This document shows, in pieces, positions 36,699 to 49,500 of a stretch of DNA of 64,000 nt. The DNA comes from Benincasa hispida (taxonomy: Eukaryota > Streptophyta > Magnoliopsida > Cucurbitales > Cucurbitaceae). A program made the position numbers and the translations under genes. Location: contig NC_052359.1 of assembly GCF_009727055.1 (NCBI RefSeq), positions 62,312,960 through 62,376,959 of the forward strand, given 5' to 3'. The number at the start of each line of letters is the position of its first letter. Position 1 is the first letter of the stretch. The notes below the pieces were generated by a model. It did no database searches and was not told where the DNA came from. It was given only the letters and a program-made list of their open reading frames with translations.

Positions 36699-37559
36699 GC
36701 AAATCAAATAACAAAAATAATTGGGAAATTAATGAAATTACAGTTTAATCCTCTATGTTTCGATATTTATCTTCCTACCAAAGAGGCTAAAAGTTGTAAT
36801 TCTCCTTACTCAAAAAAAGAAAAAAAAAAATTGTAATTCTCCTATTCCATGTGTTATTTACTTTTTTCTAAAAGAAAAAGAAAAATTGGAAGTTGTGTAT
36901 GTGCATTTATTCAATTTTGTCTCCCGTCTGTTATTGAATTTTAAATTTTGAATCTAGATATCTTTAATATTTTTAAAATTTATAGACAAGCAAAATTGAA
37001 AGTTAGAGAATTCTTTTAGATATAAAATTCAAATAAAGCAGTTAATTTTAATATTTTTTAATCTGTTAAAGAACTTATTAGATACAAAAATGAAAATTCC
37101 ATGAATTTATTAGACTATTTAAATTGAAAGATTTATTAGATACAAAAAATTGAATGTTCAATAATTTATTAGATATCTTTAAAATTTAAAGGGTAAATAA
37201 ATAAAAACTTAAAAATTTATGATCATTTGATAACCAATTGATTTTTAAAAAATAGTTGTGTTTAATAATTAAATTGAAAGATTATTAGATTAAATTGAAA
37301 ATTTTACTAAATATATTAACTCTATTTTTAGAAGAAAAAAAATAGCACAAATGGAGGTATATTAGCAAACACAAGCATTTCGTTTTTGTAGAAAACAATT
37401 TAGAAGAGATCTTTTTATTTAGTGTTAAGGAGTGGAGATGGTTAAAAAAAAATTTAAAAATATTTGGTATTTCATAATAAGTTATAAATTAAGATAATAC
37501 GAACATTTCAGAATTAGATTATTGAAATAAATTATAAAATATTTTATATTCAAAATCGT
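36699..37559. other. AT-rich spacer downstream of SDR-1
   Basis: Repeated short phrases such as ATTTATTAGATA (37070-37170) occur. No gene. Confidence 0.4.
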
Positions 37560-38010
37560 TTAATATTAAGAGTTTATTTGATTGTGTGAGATGAAAATTT
37601 ATGGACAAGTGGAAGAGAGAAATGTACAATTAGAGAGAGATAAATTAAAGATAATGCTTCTATTTATAGAGTTTTCAAAAGCCCTGGGTTTGGTTATCTT
37701 TTGGGCCTAACAATTGGACTTGAATTGGGCCCATGCTAGGTATAATTTTTTATTTGGCCTAATTTTTCACCATGGATTTACTTTGGGTTAGATTTTAGAT
37801 CCGAATGACTTTAATTATTCGGTTCGATCAAATTTATAATTTGAGACTCAATTGGAATACTAGTCAAATTTATTGATCATGGTCTAGGCTTAATCACAAT
37901 TGAATTCAACAAGCCTATCATTGTGATCAAATGACCATTAACGAGACACATGATAATTTTTAGTTTGTCATTTATTTGTCTCCAAATTTTAATTTACACT
38001 AATTTAATAA
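37560..38010 (-). repeat. LTR-like remnant
   Basis: The minus strand has CTCTATAAATAGAAGC (37676-37661 region), a TATA context like other LTRs here. The flanking text resembles that of the 33447-34143 repeat (GGGCC-containing blocks; ACACATG and TTTGTC(T)CCAAATTT words). No edges or duplication found. Confidence 0.3.
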
Positions 38011-38089
38011 AAGGGGCACTTGCAAAAAGGGCAAAACAAAATACATTAATTAGGCACATAGCCTACATGTTTTGTTGTTTACAAAAATG

Positions 38090-38560
38090 AAAAAAACATA
38101 GTCCAACCCACATTGTAAAAGATGTAAAATGTCACGATGCTTTCACTACTGATACACACTTGATACACCTGATACACTTGATACACTACTGATATACGCT
38201 TGATATATTTTATAAACTGATATACTTGATATATGATATACTTGTCAATCATGCACTTATTTATATTGTTGATAAATTCGATACACTTGATTGATATACT
38301 TGATATACTTGAAAATGATGTAATTGATTGATAAATTACAGATATCACTCATTTGTTTATATTGTTGATAAACTAATACACTTGACTGATATACTAGTGA
38401 TAAACTTGATAATGATGCACTCTTGTATAATGTTGTTACATTTGATTGCTATATTTTATTGATATATTTGATAATGATACACTAGGTTATATCATTGATA
38501 TACTTTACAATGATTCACTGGTTTATACAATTGCTACCGTTGATATATAATATATTTAAG
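38090..38560. repeat. GATACACTTGATACAC-type short tandem/dispersed repeat
   Basis: Variants of GATA(T/C)ACTTGATA recur irregularly about 25 times. It resembles the satellite-like spacers of the MULEs, but no transposase or DUF1985 sequence is adjacent. Confidence 0.55.
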
Positions 38561-38577
38561 TTTAGATTTTTTTTTTA

Positions 38578-38607
38578 GAAGGAGGAGGAGGAGGAGGAGG
38601 AGGAGGA
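38578..38607. repeat. (GGA)n microsatellite
   Basis: About nine GGA/GAG units, followed by a CT-rich tract up to 38660. Confidence 0.8.
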
Positions 38608-38959
38608 AAGAAAGAAACACTCAATTTCTTCTTCTCCGCCCATTCCCCCTCACATCTCTCTCTCTCATCAGTTTCCATCCACCATCGCCGCTCAATGTTC
38701 CACCTTCCTCCATTGACAGCTGCAACCTCGGTGCACGCCCGGTTGCCGTCGCGTGAATCTTCGCCAATGAGATCTTTTCATCAGTTTCTCTCTCTTTGTT
38801 TTTCTCCACTATCCTTCTTTCTCTCTTTCTTTTTCCGGTTGAATCAATGAGCAAGAGCATACGTTTGTTAAAATTGGCAAATTTGGAATACAAAATAAAA
38901 AAAATTTAAAAAAAAATGAAATTTGAGAATTTTACTATATCTACAAATTTCCATACATC

Positions 38960-40035
38960 AAAGACATGCTTGCAACTATACATTTTACATTTGCCTCCCA
39001 TTGCAATTTCCATTAATAAAATGCACTTTTGTTGTGACAACGTAGCGAAACTTGATTGATCGAAATTTTTTATTTTTACAAAAAATAAAAGTTGAAGAGA
39101 TCCCTTTACATAGTTGTGGAAGGTTAAAAGCTTCGACCTTTAAAATTTCACCATTAAGTATAGTCAAAGACTCGTAAATTATGAAGATTTGGAATGAAAA
39201 ATTGAACCTTAAACCACAAAATTGATAGTATAAATACTGTACCAGTTGAGTTACGCTCTCGTTTACTGTTAACCTTATGAAACAATATCTAAAATTTCAT
39301 AAGCAATTAATACTCAAACATAAATGTCAAGATCAATGGAGTGGGAGAGAGTCAGAGAGTTAATAAGAAAGAGAAAAAGAACATAGTGAGGGAGACTTGA
39401 ATGTGGGATTAGAAACAAAAAAATCAATATGGGAGAGAAAAAAAGGTAAGGTATGCATTATATTAAACAAATTTAGGATAAAATTGTCTTAAAAAAATGT
39501 TTTTTTCTTTTTCATACTTTTATATAGACTAGTTTAATACTACCCACAACGCAAGTAGTTGTGTAAATTTTAAAAAATGACTTAATTACAAAAATTGAAT
39601 AATAAACTTTAATTTACAATTAAATTATTATAATTTTTCAAAATACTAAAACTAAAAGTCTAACACTAAGCCCATCATTAAATTAACCATGGCTTTTCTC
39701 TTTTAGTTTATTTTTTTAATAATTCTAGTTGAATTCTTAGCCAATTTTTTTTTTTAAAAAAATGAGTTTTAAAAACTACCTTTTCTAATTTTGAAATTTT
39801 GGTTTATTTTTTAAAACATGAATAAAATGTAGACAACAAAACAAGAAATTTAGAGGTAGAAAATTTTTTATAAACTCAATTTTTAAAAATAAAATAATTA
39901 CTAAACGAGTCCAAGTGTCGTGTGTCTCCCTCTCCTCGTATGCAATTCTTACTCCTCGTATTGGCCAAGATGATAAGTATTGTTAATATTTGTGTCGATT
40001 TTTTTTTAACTTGTTCATTGCTAGTTTTGATTTGG
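38960..40035. other. Spacer with a SINE-like segment
   Basis: Around 39195-39260 the minus strand has GAGCGTAACTCAACTGGTA (39258-39240, A-box-like) and GGTTCAAT (39208-39201, B-box-like) at tRNA-like spacing, suggesting a worn tRNA-derived SINE. The rest is AT-rich without a gene. Confidence 0.3.
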
Positions 40036-40044
40036 AATGTTTTT
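40036..40044. other. 9-bp target-site duplication, left copy
   Basis: AATGTTTTT, repeated at 44032-44040. Nine base pairs is the Mutator-type length. Confidence 0.75.
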
Positions 40045-40404
40045 AGAAAATTGACAAAAATGACCTATTTGGAGTTTGATTTTGTATTTTTGACCTATTT
40101 TTGAAAAACAAGTTTTTTTGACCCCCTTGATGAAGAAAATGATGTAAGCATGAAAAAGATTGATTGTACAATTACTCTTATGTTCCTTACTAAATTCTCA
40201 CTTTCAATTTCAACAACCAACCTACCAAATTAATTCAAAAAAATTATTTTATCCAAAAATAATTGACAAAAAATTATTTTTCACATTCCAACATTAAAAA
40301 TTCCTCCACCAAATTTAATTTGTTTACAACCCCACAAAAAGTTATCTACATCAAATTATTTCCAGAATGATATTTTATATAAAAAAAAATGAAAAAAATA
40401 GTTA

Positions 40405-41345
40405 GACGATCGTTTTCATGGGGAGAAAAGTTAGATGAATATTCACCGAAGCTGAGCGATTATAGCAATGTGAAGAAACGTTAGACGAATATTCACTGAA
40501 GCTGAGCGATTATTGGGACTGGGTATGGGGAAGGCACTGGGTAGAGAGGGGGCGTGCAGAGAGGGAGCGGGTATTGGGACTAAACGATCGTTTAACTATG
40601 ATCGATGGGAACGAGAGGGCATCGGGTAGAGAGGGGGCGAGTATGGGACTAAACGATCACTTAACGATGGGAACGGAAGAGCACCTGGTAGAGAGGGGGC
40701 ACACAAAGAGGGGGCGGGTATGGGACTAAACGATCGCTTAGCTATGATCGATGGGAACTAAACGATACGTTGGATTTTCTAAACGATGAAACTACACGAT
40801 CGCGTTAAGCGATGCGATGAAGTGCTACGCGATAGAATTGAGCGACCATTTAGATATAAACTTAAGCGATCGTGGCATGGGAACTAAACGATACGTTGGA
40901 TTTTCTAAACAATGGCACTACAAGATCGCTTAACTACAACGCGCACTAAGCGATGCGATGAAGGTGGTCATGTTCTATTCGATACGGGTAGGAAAAGAAC
41001 CCAACTCGGTATTATTAAAAAAAATAGAGAAATCAGAACCCAGTCAAGATGATATGGATCAACCCCTTCTTCTTGTGCCAAAGATCTTACCATTTCCGAA
41101 GGAACTGGAGTTACATCTCTTTTCCATTTCCATTCCAGAGTTTTTATGTGTTTCCACACCCCTTCGAGACCCAAAAATGAACAACTTTTCTTCGGAACAC
41201 ATACAAGATTCGTCATTGCAAAAAGGATAATGGTAACCCTACCATACGCGATACAACTGAGTGATCATTTAGATGTAGACCTAAGCGATCGTGGCGTGGG
41301 AACTAAACGATACGTTGTATTTTCTAAACGATGGAGCTAAGTGAC
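40405..41345. repeat. Left subterminal array of MULE-3 (CGATCG / AAACGAT words)
   Basis: Many copies of ACTAAACGATCG, GGGAACTAAACGATACGTTGG and AAGCGATGCGATGAAG, interspersed with GAGAGGGGGCG boxes. The GC content is well above the flanks. The same phrases occur as reverse complement in the right arm. Confidence 0.8.
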
Positions 41346-42495
41346 CGGTTTTCTCAAGGTGCAATCCGGTTCAAGTGGTGCAGGTGGTGCAATTGGTGCA
41401 AGTGGAGGGATGGGTGGCTCCATAACACGATTCATAAACTGAATCTCTTCCTTAGAAGGAACGAGTTCCAATGTAATTCTCACCTACAAAACATTGTAAT
41501 CATGACTAAATAAACTAAGAAGCTATAAGTATCAAGATAATTCTAACCCAAAAAAATTAAGAAGAAATATACTGCATCTGACCCAAAGACTTCTTCTCTA
41601 ATCACTCCATATGGAGGAGAATGTGAGCACGACCATCTCAAAATATGTGGTATCGCATTTTCATTCAATCTATTTGCAATGCGTCCAAATAATGATGAAA
41701 CCGTTTCATATGCTCATACCTATATAAAATGTAAGTGTATATCAGTGGTGTATTTTTATGAATATTCAAACAAATGTAAGTGTAATTCAAACAAATTAAG
41801 TTACCTGAAAAGCATAGGAAAATCCGTAAAGACTATACGTCTGTTGTTTTCCATCTGTATTGCCTTTATAAGCCAGTGCTCTATCTTTCAGCCCGTGTTT
41901 GAATCGTTTAATTGTATTGACAAAAAATTTCTTGCTCCAATCCTCGTTACAAAATCTATTCCAATCGTCTATGCTAAATTTTCAAAATCCATTTACTTTT
42001 TCCTCTCTCTATCCATCATAGCAAACTCAATAAAATAAAACAATGCAATTTTCACTGCATCAAAATCATTTTCAAACTCAAGAGTTGGAAAAAAGAGTCC
42101 AACTCATATGCCTTCATGCCCTCATTGTCATTCAGATACTTGGCTCTAAGTCTAACAAAAGAATTTTCTCCCCTCACATCTCTATTTGATGTGTTTAGTC
42201 CTGTGATAAGGTTAAATTCTGCTTGACTGAAGGATACTTTATTCCCCATAAGATCAAAGCTAATCACATCTTTCCTAGGTTCCTCTACCTCCCAAAGAAA
42301 AATATAATGAATTAGTGGTCCATTGAATATGATATTTGTGTCAAGGAGAGGACCAAAACATGTTTGTCTAAACATGGCTAATTGTGTCGAAGATAGTTTT
42401 TTCTTAATTTTATGGATAGTCTTTCCTATGTGGGAACAACATGAAAGGGTCGCAGGAAAATGGTCATTAGAGTGTACCTTCATATCTAGTTCCAT
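41341..42495 (-). pseudogene. MULE-3 DUF1985-domain gene, mildly decayed
   Basis: From ATG 42495 (MELDMKVHSNDHFPATLSC) the frame enters DUF1985: LAMFRQTCFGPLLD, FSQAEFNLITGLNTSN, then a frameshift near 42075 before FENDFDAVKIALFYFIEFAMM, a second frameshift near 41965 before DDWNRFCNEDWSKKFFVNTIKRF, and SLYGFPMLFR at a splice donor (about 41803). A further exon (about 41735-41570) reads ETVSSLFGRIANRLNENAIP and RWSCSHSPPYGV. A last Pro-rich exon (41485-41341) reads PPIPPLAPIAPPAPLEP. The order matches the MULE-1 and MULE-2 genes, and homology covers the whole domain. Neither protease nor transposase is present. The function is unknown. Confidence 0.7.
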
Positions 42496-42654
42496 TATAA
42501 CCTATATTTTTCATGAAATGGATAAATTAGAAGACAAAACATCATGATCATCAATGCATACTTAAAAAAAATAAAAAATTATATATAAATATAAATAAAT
42601 AAAAAAACAGAATACCCTACCTAGTCCAATACCTGACCAGGCCGGGCCAGGCCA

Positions 42655-43300
42655 AATTCTAGAAGCACCCCCCACGGCTTGCCCCCTTCTACGCGAGCGA
42701 TTGTGTAGTGCCATCGTTTAGAAAATCCAACGTATCGTTTAGTTCCCACGCCACGATCACTTAGGTCTACATCTAAACGATCGCTCAGTTCTATCGCGTA
42801 GCACTTCATCGCATCGCTTAGCACGCGTCATAGTTAAGCGATCTGTAGTGCCATCATTTATAAAATCCAACGTATCGTTTAGTTCCCACACCACGATCGC
42901 TTAGGTCTACATCTAATCGATTACTCAATTCTATCGCGTAGCAGTTCATTGCATCGCTTAACGCGATCGTGTAGTACCATCGTTTAGAAAATCCAGTGTA
43001 TCGTTTAGTTCCCATCGATCATAGCTAAGTAATCGTTTAGTACTAGGCGATGATACTAAGCGATCGTTTAGTCCCATACCCACACCCTCTCTGCACGCCC
43101 CTCTCTACCCGGTGCCCTCCTGCTCCCATCGGTTTAGTATTACTAAGCGATCATTTAGTACTACTAAACAATCGTTTAGTCCCATACCCGCCCCCTCTCT
43201 GCGTGCCCCCTCTCTACCCAGTACCTTCACGTTCCCATCGATCATAGCTCAGCGATCGTTTAGTACTACTAAGCGATCGTTTAGTCCCATACTTGCCCCC
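42655..43300. repeat. Right subterminal array of MULE-3, inverted relative to the left
   Basis: Copies of CCATCGTTTAGAAAATCCAA, CGTATCGTTTAGTTCCCA and GCGATCGTTTAGT mirror the left arm. CCCCCTCTCTGC/ACGCCC boxes alternate with them. Frames through 43050-43609 are reads of this array. Confidence 0.8.
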
Positions 43301-44031
43301 CTCTCTGTACGCCCCCTTTCTACATGGTGCCCTCCCCCTACACAGTCCAATACCCGGCCGGCTGAGACCGGGCGCCACCTACTCCTACCCGGTTTTGCCC
43401 CCTTCCCCTTCGTCCTTTCCTATCTTTCCCACCCATACCCAGTCTTTCCCGCCCATACCCAGTCGAAATCACTTACCGCCCGACTGTTCTACCACGGGGC
43501 ACAATCCCCCTTCCCCAAACCTATCCTCAAGCAACCTCAAACTTGCCCACCCGGTCACAATGTTATGAAGTCCGGCCGGATAAGACCGATTTCCGGAAAC
43601 GCATTTTAGGCTCAAACTTATTCAGAAAATGCCGAACATGATGTTTTTAGGAAAAAAAAAAAATAAGATTCAACATAGATCTAACATAGATTTCAAATAT
43701 TCACACAAGAACACCTAACATAAACTAACACATTGAGTGAAACAAAATGAAAATCCCAATGATCTTTAATGAAAAGGAGAATGACAAGGAAATGTAGAAT
43801 GGGAAGAGTGAAATGGAGTGTGATTGAGTTTTTGAAATGGAGGAGAGTGAAAATGGAAAAGAAAAGTTAGGGTTTGGAGGGTTTGAGTGAGTTTTGAATT
43901 GTGAAGGGTATTAGGGTAATTTTTATTATTTTCAAAATTGTGGAGTCAAAAAAAATATTTTTTAAAAAGGATCCAAAAATCAAAATAAAAACTTGAAAAA
44001 ATGTCATTTTTGTCATTTTTGTCAATTTTTC
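43301..44031. other. GC-rich to AT-rich right end of MULE-3
   Basis: A CCC-rich segment (43330-43610) containing CGGCCGG motifs runs into a GA-rich leader-like stretch and then the terminal inverted repeat. On the minus strand this would be the leader of the DUF1985 gene. Confidence 0.5.
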
Positions 44032-44040
44032 AATGTTTTT

Positions 44041-45017
44041 GTATTTTACTTACTTTTTCTCCATTTTTTCGGACGTGGGTTGCTTCCTAGTGTGACAATG
44101 TTGCCTTTTGTGTTTGTGAATTGAAATGGTATCCTAGGTTGATGTATTAAAACTGGATGCATGAATCACGTGGTGGGTCACTAACTTACAACTCCACATC
44201 TTGTTAAGATTTGTAATTAATCTTTACTGTACTAATTACTTTTACCGAAAAATTCTTTTTTCTCCCTAATTATAGAATAAAGTGTGTATTTAGTTCATAA
44301 ATTTTCTAATTTTATAAATTTAGGAATAATATGGTAACCGTTTGGTTTTATACTTTAATTTTTAAAAATTAGGTCTATAAATATGCAGATCAATGTAAGA
44401 ATTAGTGAGAAAATAAGTTTTATTTTAAAAACAAAAAACAAAAAGACGAACTGATAAAGAATCTTAATTGTCAAGTTTGAGTTCGCTTTCAATTTTGTCT
44501 TAGGCTTCTAAATTTCTAATGTTATAACTTAACTTTAATATTTACACTTTTAACTTTGATTTTTAACTAAATATTTATTCTTTATCTTCAATGTTGATAT
44601 AATTTATAAGAATTATAATTAATTAAGTTTCACTATTTTTCATCATTATTGAAATTAAATTTAAAATTTTGCTTTATAATTATTTAAATTTAATTAACAA
44701 AACATAAGTCAATAACTAGAAGTGGATATCCAATAAAAATAAAGGTTAAAAATTTTAAAAGGTAAATATTGAAATCCAAACCTGAAATTGAAAAAAAAGA
44801 AAAGGTAAAATGATAATTTTGAAACTCTAAACTAAATTGAAGTTAAAGTTAAAGTTTAAAAAAAATGTAATATTTTGAATTTAGTGATTAAATAAAAACT
44901 AGATCCAATATCCGCGACAAAAAAAAAAAATGTAGTTTTTTTCCGTATTTCATATTAATATGTAGTACATCTTAAATTAATCAAATCGAAAGTCGAAACC
45001 CAAACCAAGCAGCAGCC
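44041..45017. other. AT-rich upstream region of SDR-2
   Basis: No repeat or gene recognised. A purine-rich tract lies at about 44910-44935. Confidence 0.4.
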
Positions 45018-46134
45018 ATGGCCAACAACAGAAACCAAAGATGGTCTCTCAAGGGGATGACCGCTCTCGTCACCGGCGGCAGCCGCGGTATCGGGTACTC
45101 CTAGTTTTCAATTTCTACTTTCTTTTCTTTTTAAGATCAAACTCCTCCTGCAATGTCATTTCCTCGGTCAGGCGAGCCACGGTGGAAGAACTTGCAGAAT
45201 TTGGGGCCACCGTTCACACATGCTGCCGAAGCCAGGAAAATTTGGACAAATGTTTAAAAGAATGGGAAGAAATGGGTTTGAAAGTGAGTGGCTCTGTATG
45301 CGATGTGCAAAGCAGAGAACAGAGGAAGAAGCTGATGGAAACAGTGTCGTCTCTGTTCAATGGCAGCCTCAACATTCTGGTAATTAACAACAACAAACTG
45401 AAAATTATAGATTTTAATTTGATTTTTGATTGATTATTTGAATTAGGTGAATAATGCTGGGACAACGTCGGAGTTGAAGACGGCGGCAGAAGTAACAGAG
45501 GAAGAGATTTGGAGTGTAATGAATACAAATTTTGAGGCATCGTTCCATTCTAGCCAACTTGCATATCCATTGCTGAAAGCTTCTGGTAATGGAAACATTG
45601 TGTTCATATCCTCTGTTTCAGGATTGATGGCCCTTCCTTATTCTACACCATATGCTGCCTCTAAAGGTAACCCACAAATTTCTTCACCATTACGGATCTT
45701 ATTTTGAATGAGGGGTGTGTTTTATAAACGGATTTGTTGATGAAGCTGCCATAAATCAAATGACAAAGAACTTGGCATGCGAGTGGGCGAAAGATAACAT
45801 CCGTGTAAACGCAGTGGCTCCATGGATCATCAGAACTCGCTTTGTGGAGCCTCCCAATGTACAAATTTTATTCATTATCAACGTCTCTTTCAAATTAATT
45901 CATATATATATCTACAAGTTTATTATTATTATTATTTTGCAGGATGATCCAATATATGTAAAATCGATGGAACAACTATTGTCAGTAACACCTCTTAAAC
46001 GCGCTGGGGAACCACATGAAGTTTCGTCAATGGTTGCATTTCTTTGTCTTCCAGCTGCGTCATATATTACTGGACAACTTTTTGTTATTGATGGTGGCCA
46101 CACTGTCAAGGCTTACCCCATCTCCGATCTCTGA
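45018..46134 (+). CDS. Short-chain dehydrogenase/reductase, tropinone-reductase-like (SDR-2)
   Basis: Five exons: 45018-45094, 45172-45379, 45447-45666, 45746-45858 and 45943-46134. Introns are GT-AG and the phases sum to 269 codons plus TGA. It has the same enzyme class and layout as SDR-1, and exon 2 is 208 nt in both. Motifs are TGGSRGIG (19-26), NNAG (97-100) and the tetrad Asn123, Ser151, Tyr164, Lys168 (YAASK). The extra intron falls after VEPPN, where the substrate loop begins. SDR-1 is uninterrupted there. The two proteins diverge most in this loop ([20 protein letters not shown] here), which in SDRs shapes substrate choice, so the paralogues probably differ in substrate. The C-terminus KAYPISDL is longer than in SDR-1. 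It ends 389 bp from the convergent bHLH gene. Confidence 0.93.
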
Positions 46135-46523
46135 AACTAAACTAAATTATTGCTTTTCAAATCTCATTTTCGTCTTCTACTCCGTATTTCCTTCCATTTT
46201 TGTCTTTGTAATTGTAGCATATCTATAGCTTTAATTCCAAACCTATATTTCTCGAGCCTTTTTGCTTACAGAAAATGTAATCGTACACCTGTTGTGTGAC
46301 CCGTTGGTCCTAAGCTATGGATGAGAAAAGCCTCAACAATTCAATTAGCAAAGAAAAAAATGTCATAAAGGTGAAAATTTTATGTGTAATATTGAAGTAT
46401 ATACATCAGTAGTGATACATGTAGGCGTTCATGTTTCGAGTCTTTTCATTTTGATCAAATTTCTGCTTGACAAGAAAATATTAGTGAACAACAGAAGTTC
46501 AGCTTTGACATGGAGGATGTAGT
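46135..46523. other. Convergent 3' intergenic region
   Basis: It holds the 3' UTRs of SDR-2 (plus) and the bHLH gene (minus). No terminator-like or repeat structure is evident. Confidence 0.5.
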
Positions 46524-49500
46524 TCAGATCCTACATGAAATAGGATGTCTTTTGCGCTGGAGAAGATGCATTAATGGCCAGAAAACATCCAATCTATGAA
46601 ATCCCCTTGGAGCCTGTGAAGAAGTTAACATAATTTTTCAATTTGATATACCAATTTGGATAGAACTAGACATATACACTGCATACCTCGACGATGAAAT
46701 AAGCCCATGATTTGTTTGAATGGCGTTCAATCACACCCTTCAATATCGTTAATTCCAAATTTCGGATTATTTGAGTGATCTCTAAGAACAATCCCATGTC
46801 ATTGCATAGTATCTACAGGATGTTGAAATTGAATACATTATTGAAACACAAGCTTCCAGTTTCTGAGAAAAAAACATTTAAAAAGAAATCAACAAAAACC
46901 TTTATAAGCATGTGTCCCTGGTATTCTAGATCCTCTACGACTATGGGGCAAACTTGGTGCTCACTCCCAATATCAAACGCCCAGGTCCAACTAGTCCCAT
47001 TTGGTTGAAACTCCTCATTTTCAAGATCAGTGCAATTGTCAGAATCAAAATCCTATAAAAGCATTTGAAAGCATTTTAGGGCACTAATTTACTAAATTCT
47101 AACGCTAGAAGGCATTTATTTTGATGTAGAGCACAATCCTTTTATTATACCTCTTGTTGGGCTAGTAGCTTTAGTTTCTCGGCTTGGTCAGTTACTCGTT
47201 GTAAGTATAGCATGTGCTTTATGGTTTTCTCTAAGAGACCGTCAATGCTACACTGTTTACCATTAGACAAAAAAAGCAAACTTACTAAGAAGGAAACCAA
47301 GCAAATGAAACTCAAATTGACACACCGCAACAGTTCTCGAGACACCTACTTTACCACCATTTGGGACAATTTGCCGTAACTCTTTGATACGATCCTGGAT
47401 CAATTGTCTATCCCTCGGTCTCTGTCTTGTACTAGACGTAACTTTGATCTGACGGCTCGAATTGGAACGTTTCATCCCTTTCCTATATTGAGCGATGTCA
47501 CAATCTTGTTCTTCCCGCTCGTTAACAACTAGAGAATTTGATGTCAACGAACTAGTTAAATTTTTCCTGCCTGTTGCAGTCATTTTGGATTCAGGAATGA
47601 TCCAAGGGGCTGGATCATCCACTATTATTGCACTTGATTCAGATTGACATGTTTTGGTAGAAAGACTCAATTTTGCTACCAAGGGGGGAATCCTGGCATT
47701 GATTGTGTTATTAGAAAAGGTATCATCTGAATTATCATCTGCAGTTATCAATGCTTCGAGGAGATACTCGATATCACCTTCCTTGAAATCTCGACTGCAC
47801 AACATACTTGATGTTGTGTCTTTGATTGAGCTAGATGGATCATACGCTAACACATCAGTATGTTTCTGTGCAAGAAATACTGGTCCAAGTGCTTTCCGTA
47901 GTTCACAGTCATCAGGAAAACTAAAGAAATTGTCTGCAGTGCCATATTCTTTCCCAGTCACAAGATTATGTCCAGATTGTTGTCCAACTACATTGTCCAC
48001 AGAATAAGAGTGAACAATGTGGGGGTTAATCTCAAACAATCCAGTCTCATGGTTTCTCAACTGACTGCAAGGAGGAAGCAGGGATTCCAGAGAAATACAA
48101 TCGGAAAATTCCACTTCACTAGCACTAATAGATTGATAAAGTGAAGCGAATGCTTCTTCCATATTAGTCCCTTGCATATCACCCTTATGTTCCTTTTCAC
48201 AGTGAGGAGTTTCGGGCCTAAATCTTCTAGATGCAGTCATCACATCTTGAATGGTTACAAACTGATTTAAATTTGACATTGGTGGCTTAATATCATGAAT
48301 AACCTCATGATTTTCAGCTTCCAGCATATAAGTGGTAAAGTTTGTTTGCTCATCCAAGCTCTCAAAGGGACTGGGTACAAGTGATGCACAGGCATCTCCA
48401 GCAACAAAGTTAATGACATTGAATCTGTCTTTGATATAAGCAACCACCGAGAGATTTTCGGTAACCTGAGATTCAATAGGACACAGGAAAGCCGAGTATG
48501 AGATGAATAGTTATAGAGCAATTCAATTAAGTGGGGAGGAATCAAATTATTGTTTCTCAAAGTATTACCCCCGAGGAGCTTTAAACAACCAATAGACTTA
48601 ACATTTAAAAGAATAGAACTTTTGACACACACACCAAAGTTCAGAAAATACACACCATTTGCAATGAGCCAAGCTGCAACACTCCAAAAGGAAGAATGGG
48701 CACCAATAAAATAGTCTGCAAATGAATACTTGATCTTTTAGTTGAAAGCAATAACATGTGCTTTACACAAATAGAGAACTATCGAGATGTGCAAGCACGG
48801 ATATGCAAGCTAGAGCACTTGTATTTTTTATTCTCAACAATGTTTGGTAAAATTATAAATTGTCAAATGCACCTAGAGGTAAGAACATGAGGTGGCACAA
48901 AAATTATACTACCTTGATACCAGATGCATATTGAATCAGCCATTCAGTAGGACCCTGCAGCATCGACACATTAAATTATGTTATGCCCCATTTTTGGATC
49001 CTCCTCATATAGCAAAGAAAGTGAAATTCACACATACCTCATAAATAGAAGGAGTGGATGAATTGCTAGTAAAAATATTTTCAAGGAAAACCCAACTATG
49101 ATTTCCAGAACTTGCCACGCTTCCCACAGTCCTGGTGTGAAGTTTGTATAAGATAAAAATTAGGCACATAGACTAAATTATTTGAAAGAACAGTAGTATC
49201 TTATTCTTAAGCATTGTTAACTCACTAAAATAATTCTAAGAAATATGAAGGTTGCAAGGACCGATGGTAATGGACCCACAACTGCAAACAAAAGTCCATG
49301 GTAGCATAAGATGATTACCATGGCAATAAAGAAATCAGCCAAGTCCTCAAAACCTTCATTTTAAGATTCAGCAAGGAAAAATTCCACACAAAAACCAAAA
49401 TTAGCAAGAAAAGCAAATATTTGCTAAGTTTCAGACATATCAATTTTGTTGGAAAAAGTAGAAACACAAAAGACGTAAGAAAATGACAATAAATAAGACT

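Larger units (their letters stand above)
40046..44031 (-). mobile_element. MULE-3: non-autonomous Mutator-like element carrying a DUF1985 gene
   Basis: The left end reads GAAAATTGACAAAAATGACC and the right end, reverse-complemented, GAAAAATTGACAAAAATGAC. The similarity continues for about 80 bp as a diverged terminal inverted repeat. A 9-bp direct repeat AATGTTTTT flanks it (40036-40044 and 44032-44040), the Mutator hallmark. Inside are long subterminal arrays in opposite orientations (40405-41345 and 42655-43300) around a minus-strand DUF1985 pseudogene (41341-42495). There is no transposase sequence. It lies between the two SDR genes. Confidence 0.8.

Noticed and set aside
43050..43609. Long Pro/Ser-rich plus-strand frames
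   Set aside because: They read through the right subterminal array of MULE-3, lack a proper ATG in some cases, and match no family.
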